Assembly: GCA_025642065.1 (NCBI GenBank)
Contig: JAODUP010000161.1
Location: 197,001-261,000 of the forward strand
Source of the DNA: Paralvinella palmiformis
Lineage: Eukaryota > Annelida > Polychaeta > Terebellida > Alvinellidae
Reading direction: 5' to 3'
Length of the DNA: 64,000 nucleotides
Shown: piece by piece, positions 34,348 through 46,973 of the stretch
Position numbering within the stretch: the first letter of the stretch is position 1
Layout of the letters: every line of letters starts with the position of its first letter
The notes under the pieces: model-generated
Database searches by the model: none
Told to the model about the DNA's origin: nothing
Seen by the model: the letters and a program-made list of their open reading frames with translations, nothing else
Program-made: the position numbers and the translations under genes

Positions 34348-36555
34348 TAGAAATAATAAATGAAGCTATGAGGTGTCTATCCTCAGTTTGTGGTAAACAA
34401 GATTTTTTATAGTACATGAAATTATATTCATTGTTCTTTATTTACGTGCATGCGTGCGACATAATCAGCATAGGAAATAGGATGACTGTAAACAAAATTT
34501 AAATAAAAGGTTCGAAACAATGACCTGTTCCTGGAGATATTACTCGGATGTACTCAGAAAGTTTAAGTACTTCAGAGATTTGTCCAAGTTCGAGTATTTA
34601 GGACCCCATACTATGAATATTTGAGTTCATACCAACTTTAGTAGGTGTAAATATTTGGGAACTTAAGCAAACAATAAAACATGCCATCTATTTATTCATC
34701 TACCTATCAATTAGGCTATGTATTTAAGTAGTGTATATCAAAGTTAGTTTGTCCCATCTTAATTTTGAATGATTTTAGCGCATTCCAAGTATAGCTTGCT
34801 CCTTGACCACATTAACCTAACGTATTATGTCGGAGGTACACATAACACACACAAACAATATTTATAATTTGATTATTTGTGTAACCTGAATTTTACCAGA
34901 AGTTAAAGAAACCATTGCTCAATCGTACTATGTAAAAGTTAAAAACTCTTGAAGTCATTGGTGTACGTACCATATCCCTCATGAATCAACTAGGTAGAAT
35001 GGCCACTTACATAGAAGCAGAGAAACAATTGTGATACAAAATATTCTAATTGCAGCTGTGAATATGTATTTGAAACCATATTTTCTTTTCGTTAATATTA
35101 CATTTTAAAGACATTTAATATTAAAACGTATCAACTTTTGCAATATGGCATTTTGGCAGTAACATTAAAATAATTAATTTAATTGAAATATATCACAACT
35201 AAGGCAATGCTAAGGCAATGCTAAGGCAGATGCTGTATTAAAACGCACACTATGAACCCTTGTGGTAATTAATTTTGATGCAAACATATTTGAGATAGGC
35301 CAGAATTCAGTGATGAAAAAACGAAAACTTATAAAAAGTTAATGTGTGCTGAGTAGACCTACCTATAAAAAAATTGATATGAACATATTTAGTTGTAACT
35401 AGATTAATTTGTTAAATCAATTGTATTTGTTTGGTGACCAGTTTCATTTAATTTCTTGATATGTGCATAGCACATTCTAATAAAAAGTGTATATTAATTG
35501 ACTGGAATTAGTTTGTTAACAATAAAAAAAAATCTAAATTGATGAACATTCGCATACGTATATATAATTACTTTTTATACCAAAAGAACCTAGGAGATTA
35601 TTCAAATGTAATATTAAGTATGTTAATAACATGTCTGGTTTGTTTCTTACTGATATAAGATTAATTTATATTTTATTTATTTGCCTCAGAAAAAAAAAGG
35701 ATTTTATTTGATTCCGGCTTCATATAAAAATATAACAATTGTGCAGCTATTTATTTTGTTGGCCTATAAGTTATATGAGTAATTGTAATCAACCATATTT
35801 TTTTAAATGAAATTATCTTTTAATGTTGGAGTTTCTATTTATAACAAGAACCACTTGGTATGAAAGAGTAAAACTTACAGACTTATCTTAGCTCAACTAC
35901 TGCCAAAAAACATGCCACATAATAAGGATGACGCCTTTCTAAATTATCAAGAACAGTAAATATATATTAGCGTTGAAAGGCGAAACGTCAATTTGAATTT
36001 CACGACCGAACTAGACCTACAAAATAAATGATTAGATCACATTACCATATTCAAAGCCTAATACGTGAGCGTATATTCTTACAGTTTATCATTGTGGCAA
36101 ATTATCAGATTTAAGTCATATGCAGTTCAATATGCCATATAAGTGTACGCATTTAAATAGCTTAAATAATAGTTAATACAATTGCAACTCGTTCGGCGAA
36201 TTGTCAGTATACTTTGTTAAGTAACGATAAAACAAGAAGAACATTTCTGGCCAATTGAATGATAATATGGTAGATCTCTATAAAGATATTTACTCAAACG
36301 CTTGCACAGTTTATTGTTTAAATTGATTACAGCATTGCTGTCATTTTATTCTGCCAGGTGTTCCCATAAAATATCCTTATAATTCTCCCCCCTCCCAAAT
36401 GAACGATTTGCTGTTAATTGAGCACTGCCAGTCTTGCTGACGACAACGAAACTCACGAGGTCAGGCGTAACCGTTTTTACTATTTTACTGTACACAAATC
36501 AATAAAATATCTTAGAAAAATGTCTGAGATTAATGTAAGGACGATAAGTTGTTCC
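30501..36555. other. AT-rich intergenic desert
   Basis: Six kilobases of AT-rich sequence. Contents: short ATT tracts near 30617-30655, a TA array at 34303-34342, a small AAGGCAATGCT direct repeat near 35203-35226, and one unassigned coding-like segment (31447-31665, listed separately). No other feature could be supported on either strand. Confidence 0.45.
31447..31665 (-). CDS. Unassigned coding-like segment, possible terminal exon or gene remnant
   Basis: A 72-codon open frame on the minus strand from 31665 to a TAA at 31449-31447. It has no Met codon, so it can only be an internal or terminal exon or a decayed gene. It reads PVIYHRLYNIIHNSPANYL, then EVVDERGHVSASDKAELIRS, then LANVKVNWALAGIGCV. 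Charged and hydrophobic residues alternate as in a folded helical protein, and composition is less AT-biased than the surroundings. A donor-like GTGTGTAA overlaps the stop. I do not recognise the family. Coding status is an inference. Confidence 0.3.
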   Translation of the reverse strand, partial: CTLKHSKKKQNENKVIPVIYHRLYNIIHNSPANYLIEVVDERGHVSASDKAELIRSLANVKVNWALAGIGCV

Positions 36556-36559
36556 TTAA

Positions 36560-37066
36560 AGTGTCAGTTCACCCTGAGATGATATTACTTAAATATATAA
36601 TGTTTATAACTGTAAACAAATATTTCACAATAATAAACACAAACTATCCAAATTACGGGAGGGTCGCCATTACTGCCGCACCGACTGCCAGATTCGAAGG
36701 AAGTCAAGTGCTGTGAGGTCACCTGGGCCTGGAGTACACAGAGTTCACATAGACACCAGTTAGTGTTCCCGTTTGTCCTCGTCATTTCTTCGATGATTCC
36801 ACTTTCTTCAAACCAATCTTGTTTGGGTGCTTTACATGAGTTGTACAGACTTTCAGTCAAATTGGTTGGTTCAAGTGACGTCAGCATTCAGAAGCTTCCG
36901 GTCTGTATCTAGCTTCATAATGGCGGCACATACAGGTCATTAATGGTCGATTAATCAGCACTTTGAACTAGATTATTTAATATATGGGTGATTGTTTAAA
37001 ACATTTTGACACCATTCATGATATTTGTGAACATAGCTTTTCCAGAAATGAAGGTGAACTGTTCCT
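36560..37066. mobile_element. Non-autonomous TTAA-target TIR element (piggyBac/Kolobok-type MITE)
   Basis: Both ends are flanked by TTAA (36556-36559 and 37067-37070). Inside, the left end reads AGTGTCAGTTCACC and the right end, on the opposite strand, reads AGGAACAGTTCACC, an 11 of 14 inverted match including a perfect 9-bp core. TTAA targets with AAAG...CAGTTCACC ends are typical of widespread piggyBac/Kolobok-derived MITEs. The 507-bp interior is GC-richer than its surroundings and gives a 100-codon minus-strand frame with no transposase motifs. Confidence 0.85.
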
Positions 37067-37721
37067 TTAATTGTAGGAATTGTTGGAAATGGTTTTAGGA
37101 AAGTTAGATTTGGCATAGTTTCTACGTTCCAAGGTCAAGGTATCTAGGACTATTAAGTTTTTTCCCATATTATGAGTAATTAGGTTACACTGATATAGGA
37201 AATTTGTTAAATGTATAGCTATTATAATCCCGACGTGTCATTCGCAGTATCGGAGATCTGCCTGAAATCCGCTGTTCTCGACCATGGGTCAAATAGATCA
37301 AGTGGATAGGCGCTTTAATTTAGATCCCACCACACCTAACTGCATATACTTAGGGACGCTAAATTAGGCGTGAATGAACGTTCACTTAGTGATGAACGGA
37401 AACGTATGAGGATTAGCTGTTAGGTTCGAGTAAATCATAGTATTTACTCAGGTTTGAGACGATATTTCGTTCTAGTCCAGTAATAATCCATTGTGCAGTA
37501 TTGCTACTTTGTTTTTATTTTAGTTTAATCACTTCAGTTAGTCCATACTGAGTTAGTGTACATTCTCTTTGTTATGAACAAACTGTAATGTTTGTTAACA
37601 CGCTGAGGGTATATATAAGGCTTAGATTTTCACCAAGGTTAGAGAAGAACTTCGACGCCAGACTAGTCGGATGTGTATTGATACATGGTTCATATAGGTA
37701 GGATTTATTCAGTTATTCGAA

Positions 37722-38170
37722 CCCAGAATAAAGCTGAGGTCAGCATCTGAGGTGTCGAAATTTTTATATACAGGTTTCTTTTGGAGCACAAATAATTATT
37801 GTTGAATGTAAACTGTGGTGTCAAAATAGTGTATGATATATATGTAGCAAGTCGCTGATTGAATAGCATTGTGAGCTGTGATCAAATGGTATGTTTTATT
37901 GCTTCCCGTTTTGTACGTACTGATAGCCTTTCACTGGGCTGATATTTGTAAAGCAATTGCGTTCCACAGGCTGATGAGTAGACCAGACACATGCTTAGGT
38001 ATACGCACACATCTATCAATATGTGGAGGTATGGAACATTTTATTTTTTAAATTAATGTATGCATAGTTGTATTTGTATTTAGATTTGTGGAGGTAGGTC
38101 TCTAAGGATATTTAGATATATTGATGCTCTGTGTCTGTTGCCTCTTTATATGCACCCTAAAAACACAAAT
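37722..38170 (+). repeat. Dispersed repeat R, copy 2
   Basis: Starts near CCAGAATAAAGCTGAGGTCA, which reappears reverse-complemented at about 54615-54637 in copy 3; continues through TGTTGAATGTAAACTGTGG, GTGAGCTGTGATCAAATGG and CCACAGGCTGATGAGTAG, all shared with copy 3 and partly with copy 1. The 3' end runs into a CA/GA microsatellite exactly as in copy 1. Confidence 0.8.
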
Positions 38171-38357
38171 ACACACACACACACAGAGAGAGAGAGAGAA
38201 AGAGATACACAAACACAGACACACACACAGACACACACAAACACCCACATACATATACAGACACACACACCACACACACACACAAACACACACAGATAAA
38301 TAGGTAGGTAGGTAGGTAGATATATTGATAGACAGAGAGAGAGAGAGAGAGAGAGAG
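38171..38357. repeat. Compound microsatellite (CA)n/(GA)n/(GTAG)n
   Basis: CA and GA tracts, a GGTAG tetranucleotide-like segment near 38301-38320, then GA. Directly follows dispersed repeat R copy 2. Confidence 0.96.
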
Positions 38358-38952
38358 GTGTAACATTTAACAACATCATGAAGACCACCTTGTAATAGAT
38401 AACCATCACTCATAATGTCACTTGTACCTACTTGACACCATAAAGTTAATAAATAAAATATATACATTATGACACTTCACATATGTTAGATCGGTATCTA
38501 ATCTATCGACATATATAAAGATAATATCTGGTTAGTCTATATAGGTGCTATTGGTCGTTACTTCATTTCATTCTATACACTATTTGGATTATGTTTGATA
38601 ACTCTTAGTTATACAATAACACTAACCCTGAAGCGATATAGGTGCCGTCATTGAGCAATAAGTGCATCCTGAAATAATTCATTGTATGCATGTCGGCAAC
38701 AATAGCTTTATTAGCACATGATTGATTTAGACCATGCTGCATCAGCTTTGTAATGGCGTCAAGCGATACACAACATAATCTATATTACAATTTGTAACTG
38801 TGGTATTTGGCCTCAAATAACAGGTTGCATCGTTGAGTACAAGTAGAATAGGCAATAAGTCGTTCAAAGCTAACGACGCACATATGGAATTAAGTTCGAC
38901 ATTAAAGGACACCTTTAAAACCAGAACACAGAAATAATTTATTGCTTTAAAT

Positions 38953-39464
38953 ATGGCTGATACAAAGGAAGCAGAAAGAAGTTTATCAACGAACGCGAAG
39001 AGTCCAGCTACGAAGGAATCAACTCTACGTAGATTGACAATGTCCTTTTTGGAAAGCACTTCAGCTCATGGTTTATCACGCATACCCAGCGAAAGGTCAA
39101 CAATACGTCGGATTGTATGGTGCATGATATTTTGTATCGCGCTGGGTTACTTCATATTTCAGTTTATCGGCCAATGGAAGACCTACAATTCATTTCCAAT
39201 AGCAGTTAGAACAGGCGTTGTTAGAAGGTATGTTGCAACAGTAGCAGCAGAAACGACAACAAAACCATTTATGATAACTGCTATTACTAAAACACACACA
39301 TCAACACCACTACCACCAACAACAGCAACAACAACAAATGGAACAACAACAAAAATAACAACAACAACAACAACTAATGCTTCTACTTCCACTGCTACTA
39401 CTGTTGCTGCTATTTATACAACTTCTACGACTGCTACTACTACTACTACTACTACTACTACTTT

Positions 39465-39496
<32 letters not shown>

Positions 39497-41956
39497 TTAC
39501 TCTTACTATTACTATTACTAACTGCTAATACTTATAATACTTATAACAATAAGAATAATTATTACGAGCATCGTACTTATAAATATCTCAAATTCGAACA
39601 TGAAAAAACCCATTTGATATGTGAATTTTAATCCACGTTATTCTATCTTGTATTGGGTACTTCTGGAATACATGTCCTATTTAATATATATACAAATTTG
39701 AAAGTAGTATTAGTTATCTATATGAACCCGAATGAATCAGCATATCTATTTACTTATATATCTACGCGTCTAAGAATGAATTCATTTATTGTTATATTAA
39801 TATACATGTCAAATTTATCGAACACTAATAAATATATCTTTCTATTTTTCGGTTCAGTAAGAAACTTGGATTGAACGATTTGACGTTTAGAAGTTTGAAA
39901 TGAATGTATGACATGTTTGATGCTTTAGGAAGACATTTACATTTCCCGCTGTTACTGTATGCAACGCAAATATTCTGAAGCGTTCCAAGTTAAATGGAAC
40001 TCGGTACTCGTCACTTATTAAGGCCGATGCTAAAGCACGAAGCTCTGTCGAAAAGCATATTATTGATATCATAAATGCTTCACCTGGAAATCGAGGCATA
40101 GACGAAAAAGATAATAGATCTCGGCAAGAAGGTAACACATTGTTTATAATGATAAAATACGAATAAAATTATGTTAATGATGATATATTAACGTAATGAT
40201 AATATCAATGTTGATGATACGCATCGTTATATTGATTATAATAAAGTTGATATTGATGAGAGTAGTCATTACTAATTGTATTTAATGTCGGATTACTTTG
40301 TTAGATAATGTTCAGCATTGCTCACAAATTGTTTTTGTATCTACAATAAAAGCGATGCAGTCCGACAGGTATTGGTTTTATATTACGGCAATGCATTCGA
40401 ATGAGGTGTGGCGTGGGTATTTCTGTGGCATACAGTTTCACGGTAAACTCGCTATTTTCCAGTCAAACATTTCATTTACGGATTCAATCCCTAAACATTT
40501 CTAACCAGAGAAACGGAAATGGCCTCTTCGTAATTTAATTAACCCAAAATCGTTGCATATTAAGGCGAGACAATTCAACTCCTCAGTTGGCAGAAATGCG
40601 GAAATCCGAATAATCATGCATAATTTGGCTGTTTACCTTTTTATTGCATTAACATAAATCTAATATGAAGGGTTGCATGGAAATCGCTCAAAATTCCCTG
40701 GACAGTTATTTTGATCTTTTGTTTCAAGCACACTACAAGTTTTAGTCTTCCTTCAGATTTGGACGAAAACGACGACTGCCTGTTGGAGAACAAGAGACTG
40801 TGCGGCTTGCAGTCAGATCACTTTGATCAAGCTGTTTTTATGTCGCAAACGTCAGATATGTCAGATCTTAGTGGCTTAGTGCTGCCGAGTTGGCAAGAAT
40901 TAGAAGATTTGGGTTACGATGCCGAAGAGTTCATTACTCAATGCAGCTTCGATAACACGCCATGTTGGCCAAGGTAGAAGTTCAAAATGTAAACTGATTT
41001 ATTTAATTATCTTTTTTATTTAATAATTTAATACCTATATCATGAGGTGTATTATGGCATTACTTTTAAAGGAGTCATATACGTGTATTTATTTTAACTA
41101 CCTGACTTATCATTGACGCTCCCATTCATTGTGCCTGAAGTTATCTATCTTAAGCTATGTTTTTGCAAGTTAATTACTAGTTAACAACGAAATTAGCATA
41201 CGCAAAATACGACATTACAAAAGATTGGAATTATTTTTAGCAACTTCTCATTAATCCGAGAGAGCGATTACGGGAACTGTTTTGTGTTCAACAGTGCCAT
41301 ACACGGACACAATGTGATACGTGAAACAAACAAGAAGGGACTACGATATGGTAACCACATTCAAAATACATCACCAAACTATAATACATTTTTATAATAA
41401 TTCGTTTTTCCGAAGAAAAATGAGCTCGACTAGTATTAATATTCCAGGACTCCGACTGACACTTTTCGTATCCCAAGATGATTTTATTGGAATGTTAGCT
41501 CCAGAAGCCGGAGTCCGCATCACTGTGCATTCGCCTTGGAATCATCCCTTCCCTAATGACAAAGGTGTGTCTGCTGGTACCGGACTGAAGACTCTAATTG
41601 GAACTAGACTTGTAGGTATTTATATGTTATTTGCCTTTATATCACTGAAGCGATTTGTTTTGATAACGATATTAGTGTACATGTATTTATTAGAATAGGC
41701 AGACACGATTGCCAGCGCCGTATCCTAGTCAATGTTCTGACGGGAAAGACTTCGTTCTGGATTATCCTGGGAATTACACAACGCTGGTAGGTATATTATA
41801 ACTATAGAATCTAATTGCTTTGGAGATAAAGAAGAATACGGCTGCAGAAATAAATCGATGTCTGTATAGCCGGATGCAAAAACACACACACATGCACAAA
41901 CAAACACACAGCCACACAAACACACACACACACACACAGAACACACACACACACAC

Positions 41957-41992
<36 letters not shown>

Positions 41993-41993
41993 G

Positions 41994-42049
<56 letters not shown>

Positions 42050-42113
42050 CAAAAACACAACACACATTTATATAAGTGATATATATATATAATATATTAT
42101 ACATATATATATC

Positions 42114-42153
<40 letters not shown>

Positions 42154-44036
42154 GGCCTATAACTAGCTGTGCACGTCAATTGGTTAGAGAGTTATGTAAC
42201 TGTATACATAAGGCGATATCAGTTAATGATACTGATTTATGCACATCATCAGATAAAGGTAACTAATCTTTCTTAAGTGCGGAAACATATAATTTAACAT
42301 ACTAAATCTGTGTTAAATATACAGACAAGGTAAGTCGCTCATTATTTAAAATACTACAAATATGATACTACATGCGGTCCATATAAATGGTTAGTTTGAT
42401 TTGTGTATGAGCAAAACGTTTGGATTATAATCCCGTTATTTTTTTCAATAGCAAAGTGCATGAGAGGCGTCATACGATCACTGGAGAATGGTACATATAC
42501 ATGTAATTGTCCACCAGCTTGTGTGTAAGTGACCATTGAACGTTTTATGTCAAATACAATCGCAGTCACTGTAAAGAAGCGAATATTTTCATAAAGGTTT
42601 TAGCCTTTGAGCTAGCTTTCAAAAACAATTTTCAGTTAAAGGCTATTTTTCGTTTCCCCCTTTTTGGCTTAACACGATTCTGTTGTAAACTGGAAACTTA
42701 TTCAAAATACTGGCCCGACATGTGTCGTACGCGCTTAAGCTATTCGCAATGGCAAGGTACGATGTCAGATGAAACATCCCGCGGAAGAGGTGGTCTTATT
42801 AAAGCAATTTTATTTGGTTCTCATATTGATACAAGAAGGTTATTGTTTCTATTTCTCAGCGAAGATACGTACCTTCTTACTCAATCGTCATCTCCTTGGC
42901 CCAGTGATGCCTACAGTCCTTACATAGTGAATCAGGCAATAGACGCAGGATGGCTTGACATAACTGATATAAAAGGGTAATTAATTAAGTAGAGTTATTA
43001 ATGCGTTCATCCACATTTCAGTGTTATCTTCAATCCATGACTTTGTCATTTCAGTCCCACTTTCATGTATGTTAAAAGTAGCATTATATGTTGTAGAGGT
43101 GTGATTAAGAACTTGGCTCGAGTTCATATTTTTATCGACGACAATGACATGATAACAATGAATGAATACAAGTCATATCCGGTGAGTTATACGAGTCTTC
43201 AGAATGTCACTATATCGATTAGATGGTTAAATGTTTTAAATTATCGGCAAGAAAATCACAGTAAATGCTTTGTGCTATCTATTCGTTCATCTCAGGTTCC
43301 ATACACAATGCAGCTGTATATTATAGCACATTTAATTACTAATAAACATTTAAATACCAAATTCCAAATATATACCTCGAGGTGTTTTTACTGTGTCCAT
43401 TATTATTTTCACGAATACGCATACGCGTGCTCGTGGGCGCTAAACCACACTTAGAAACACACAGAAACCTACAACAACATATTCACATACTCACTCAATG
43501 GCATACACATAGACCATCAGACAAATGCACACACACACAAGGATAACAACACCGTAGTGTAGTTTGAAGAACAATGCACATCAGAGCTCAAGTTTGTCTT
43601 AGTCACTGCCATTATTGCCGCAGTGTGTGATATATATCTTCCATAAATATAAAGTTTCAGTAGAATGTTATTATTCTGTAAGGTATATGATACACAGATT
43701 CCTTTCCTAGTGTGCTCAAAACGTATGTTCACTCACTCACTGACGCACTGGCTAACTGAATCACTGACTGACTAACTGACTGACTGACTAACTGACTGTC
43801 TCACTGACTGTCTCACTCACTCACTCACTCTTCTAAACAAGTATATATTATATATTATTAATTCATTTGTCTGGTATTATTCCTATTAGATAGAAAGCCT
43901 TCTAGCTGATACTGGTGGCTTCCTTGGTCTCTGTATTGGTGTCTCAATATGTACTGTGCTGGAAGTAACCGAGTTCTTGGTCGACTTAACAATAATTCTG
44001 GTAAACAGAAAAGGGTACAAGACACCTGGAAAATAG
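38953..44036 (+). CDS. DEG/ENaC (degenerin/ASIC-type) sodium channel subunit, ten exons, complete
   Basis: Exons 38953-39227, 39929-40131, 40757-40973, 41241-41350, 41448-41611, 41703-41790, 42452-42524, 42860-42976, 43055-43181 and 43890-44036 all have GT-AG borders and join in frame to 506 residues, within the usual family size. Subunits assemble as trimers forming amiloride-sensitive, proton-, peptide- or force-gated Na+ channels. Visible features: His39-Gly40 gating motif (SAHGLSRI); TM1 about 53-73; FPAVTVCN at 97-104; ectodomain with YGNCFVFN (242-249), PEAGVRITVH (in exon 5), PYPSQC (exon 6) and a C-x-C pair at 370/372; TM2 from about 467 with selectivity filter Gly475-Val476-Ser477 in LGLCIGVSICTVLE. 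The degenerin position is a small residue (Ala464, before Asp465). The cytoplasmic C-terminus is only about ten residues. The ATG has a good context (A at -3, G at +4). Ligand and subfamily cannot be told from sequence alone. Confidence 0.95.
39421..39522. repeat. (ACT)n microsatellite in DEG/ENaC intron 1
   Basis: ACT units with two TTTT interruptions, preceded by about 130 bp of ACA-rich sequence (39245-39375). Reading exon 1 through the donor into this tract gives a spurious Thr-rich frame. Confidence 0.95.
41881..42150. repeat. (CA)n and (TA)n microsatellites in DEG/ENaC intron 6
   Basis: CA-rich array to about 42022, TA array to 42049, a short spacer, then further TA arrays at about 42079-42150. 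Open frames over this region on both strands are artefacts. Confidence 0.96.
43727..43830. repeat. ACTG/ACTC tetranucleotide array in DEG/ENaC intron 9
   Basis: Imperfect ACTG units ending in ACTC units, the same unit types and order as the end of the large array at 22882-23424. Confidence 0.93.
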
Positions 44037-44070
44037 AACGGATCTAGCTTAATGGTTTCATACCTTCTTA

Positions 44071-44076
44071 AATAAA
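44071..44076 (+). promoter_or_regulatory. Polyadenylation signal AATAAA of the DEG/ENaC gene
   Basis: Canonical hexamer beginning 35 bp after the stop codon at 44034-44036, implying a very short 3' UTR. Confidence 0.7.
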
Positions 44077-44226
44077 TGTTAAATATAATCTAAACCAAGC
44101 AACTAATATTTGTAGATAGAATTGTTGTTAGGATGTAGCTATTTTCTTAGTCTGAGCCCATGTGTACATTTAAACCACGTGAGTGTGGCTGATATCTGAA
44201 ATTAACTGTTACGGAAATTTAGCCTA

Positions 44227-44816
44227 CAGTAAAAGTTGGTTATGAATAGGATTTAATGAAAGAGTAACTTAACTCGAAGTGGTTAGCTGCTCCGGCCAAA
44301 CGTCAATTCACCGTCATAGTAAAGTGACTGGGATATAACGAATTTTTTACAACGGAAACTTGCTTATTCGAAGTGCTTTTTGGTTCCCAGCATCAATAAT
44401 TCGATATAAAACGCGCTGGTTATAATTATGAAAATGACATTTAATTCCATGGCTTTAACGACAGAAACATCCAATGTATTTATTACATTAGGGTTCGGGT
44501 AGATGGTGAGTAGATATTAACACCTGTTACTTCAAAGGGTATTGTAGCGTATGATAAACTGCGAACATCGGCTTGGCTTCTTACCAAACTGATTAAATAA
44601 AGACAATAGTCTATCGGTAATCAAATATGGCATTAGCCAGCAAATGTAAACCAGTATCTAAGACTTAAATTACTAAAGAATTTGGTGCCAGAGACTAGGA
44701 ACACATATCTGATACATACGTGATACCTAGATTTGAAAACTGGGATAACTCAAAGTACTATAATAACATAACGAATTTCCATTCCTCTTGAATTTCGTTG
44801 TAACCAACTTTTACTG
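44227..44816. mobile_element. Non-autonomous pogo/Tigger-like TIR element (MITE)
   Basis: Left end CAGTAAAAGTTGGTTA and right end (opposite strand) CAGTAAAAGTTGGTTA match at all 16 positions. The left flank is TA; the right flank is GA, so one base of a TA target duplication may have mutated. The interior has TTATAACGAA-like motifs and no transposase frame. It begins 190 bp after the DEG/ENaC stop codon. Confidence 0.82.
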
Positions 44817-46973
44817 GATTATCAATGGATATAATTTCATTATTGATACTTCTTCTCTGTGGAATAAAATTATTTTGTTCGCTGTTTATTTTAAATTTTC
44901 AATAATAACCTTTACCTTATAAAAATGGCATGAGAGTTTCGGAGCGAGATGCATTATTGCCATGAAACTGTTCGCTACTACACTGAGTTGAACTCTGTTG
45001 GTAACTGTTTTGCCCATACTTCATCTTGCATCAAACTGTGATCGCAAACGCATTTTCTATTTTGATGAAAGACACACCGACGTAAAGGATGTTAGCTTTC
45101 TGTATTGGCCAGTGTAATATTTTTCTGATATCAGTACCTAACCTCATCTTCTTAAGTCTTTCTCTGACTTGAGAAATTTCGAAAAAGGCATGACCTGCCC
45201 TCTTTCGTGGTTTTATCAAAGTTAATATATTTCTGTGAAGACGAACATTTCAATAACTTACACTTATTACCAACATTACAAATGCCAAAATCGCTAGGGC
45301 TATGCTTCAATATACTAATTAAATGGTACGTATAGCGTTTCGGTTGAGGTATTATGCAACATACACCCAGGATAATGTTCAACACACTCCTAGGTGCTAA
45401 AATTATGAATAATGTAGTGTGATATGTTTTTTTAAATAATTTATCTCAGTTTGGGCACTACAGACAAATTGAAGTGTTTGAATTTTTTTATGTAATATAT
45501 TTTCAAGAATATTTCTGAAAGTAAATGCAAACTATATCTATTTAACAAAATACTTATATATCTATCACAAACAAATAGTTTAAAATGTTGACTGAATTAA
45601 TAAAATCCACATTTTTGGTCATTTAAAATATATTTACCTGAAGAAAGTGTAGTAATAAGGATTATAATCATTCTGTAATGTTCTATAAAAATGTGTTAAC
45701 TTTTAAGCATTTGTATGTTATTGATTCTTAGTAGAGGAGAATTTCTTGAATAACAGGTTCTACTCTATTGTGGTTATTAATACTTATTTAATATATAGCA
45801 CTAAACTGACAAAAACAAATTATGACCGATATCTAACTGTTTAATTCTGAACCAATTTGTGCTCCGTATTTGGTTGTCTAATGTTGGCTCACTTTTCTGT
45901 CACATTCTAACGTTTTTTTTAACATTAATACTTTTGGCACAAATACAGCAAGATGTTACATATATCATGGTATTAATCCTTATTTGTGAACACGCCTTAT
46001 TTTTAAAATCTTCAATATTATATCAAAATGTTTAATATTAACATTGTCTTCTAAACCTAAAACAGTTACATCTGGGTTCGCTTTACAAAATTGGTGATAG
46101 TTCAAATTTCTGTCTTATTCATTTATTACGTATTACATGAAATGACATCTTAATTGCTTAGAAATGTTTACGAAAAACTGTGGCATAAGAATAATCTTCA
46201 GATATTTTCATCCACTACCATTCCTTGCAAGTCCCCAATTTCCACTTTTCCTTGATACTAGAATAAGTTAGATACTCCCCCCCCCAAAAACAAAACCCTG
46301 CTAATTATTCAAAACACGGGCTAGTAATATATATTCGAAATAACTCAATTTCAAGGTTTGATATCGTCGTATATTGATGGTTTTGATTATGAAATGTTAA
46401 AATATTTTATTTACAAATCCTTGCAAAGATTTACTGGCTAGGTTGTGTGTTGTATAACTTGTATAGTTGTTTTATTTCATTATTCATTTGTGTTCCTACA
46501 TCTTATTGTTATTATGTTGAATGTAATACGAGTACGAAATAAATATATTATTATTACTATTATTATTATTATTATTATATGTAGTAATATAAAATTAGTA
46601 GTAAAAGGCATAACATATACATCAGTGGATATTCAGCATTTGGATATTCAAACAAAAACATAATTACTGAAATTCTAGGACATTATATTCAACTGAAATC
46701 ATATACAATTTAGTCGTGCATTTGATATTTATTAGAAATAGAATTATTCTTTAAACTATCAGAATGAACAGAATTTTCCTAATAATTCCACCTACAAACA
46801 ATTGAGACTTAGTTTTGTGGGAAAGTTTGCATTTTCATCAAATACAAATGAACTAAAGCACGCGAATGAAGTATAACTTTCATTCCTATAATTACATACT
46901 GAATAGAGTTTAAGAGATTCCGGTCAATACATTTAAAACGAATACTGATCGTGTTATAATTATTATGTTTATG
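44817..46973. other. AT-rich intergenic sequence, no assignable gene
   Basis: Two overlapping minus-strand frames at 45031-45385 (62 and 77 codons) read the same DNA in different frames and match nothing I know. An ATT array lies at 46548-46580 and a C-run near 46278. Nothing else is supported. Confidence 0.4.

Noticed and set aside
39228..39528. Thr-rich extension of the DEG/ENaC first exon, mucin-like
   Set aside because: A consensus donor (AG|GTATGT at 39228) joins in phase to the FPAVT exon; the extension is an intronic ACA/ACT repeat.
41725..42179. Cys/Val-rich and Tyr/Ile-rich frames as a membrane or secreted protein
   Set aside because: Translations of CA and TA microsatellites in DEG/ENaC intron 6.
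42720..42859. Plus-strand frame reading MCRTRLSYSQWQ directly upstream of DEG/ENaC exon 8
   Set aside because: It resembles the expected motif and is open into exon 8, but no acceptor fits exon 7 phase, whereas the TTTCTCAG acceptor at 42859 joins in frame to the expected sequence.
45031..45385. Two overlapping minus-strand frames as a gene
   Set aside because: They are the same DNA in two frames and neither shows a known motif; a decayed element is possible but unsupported.
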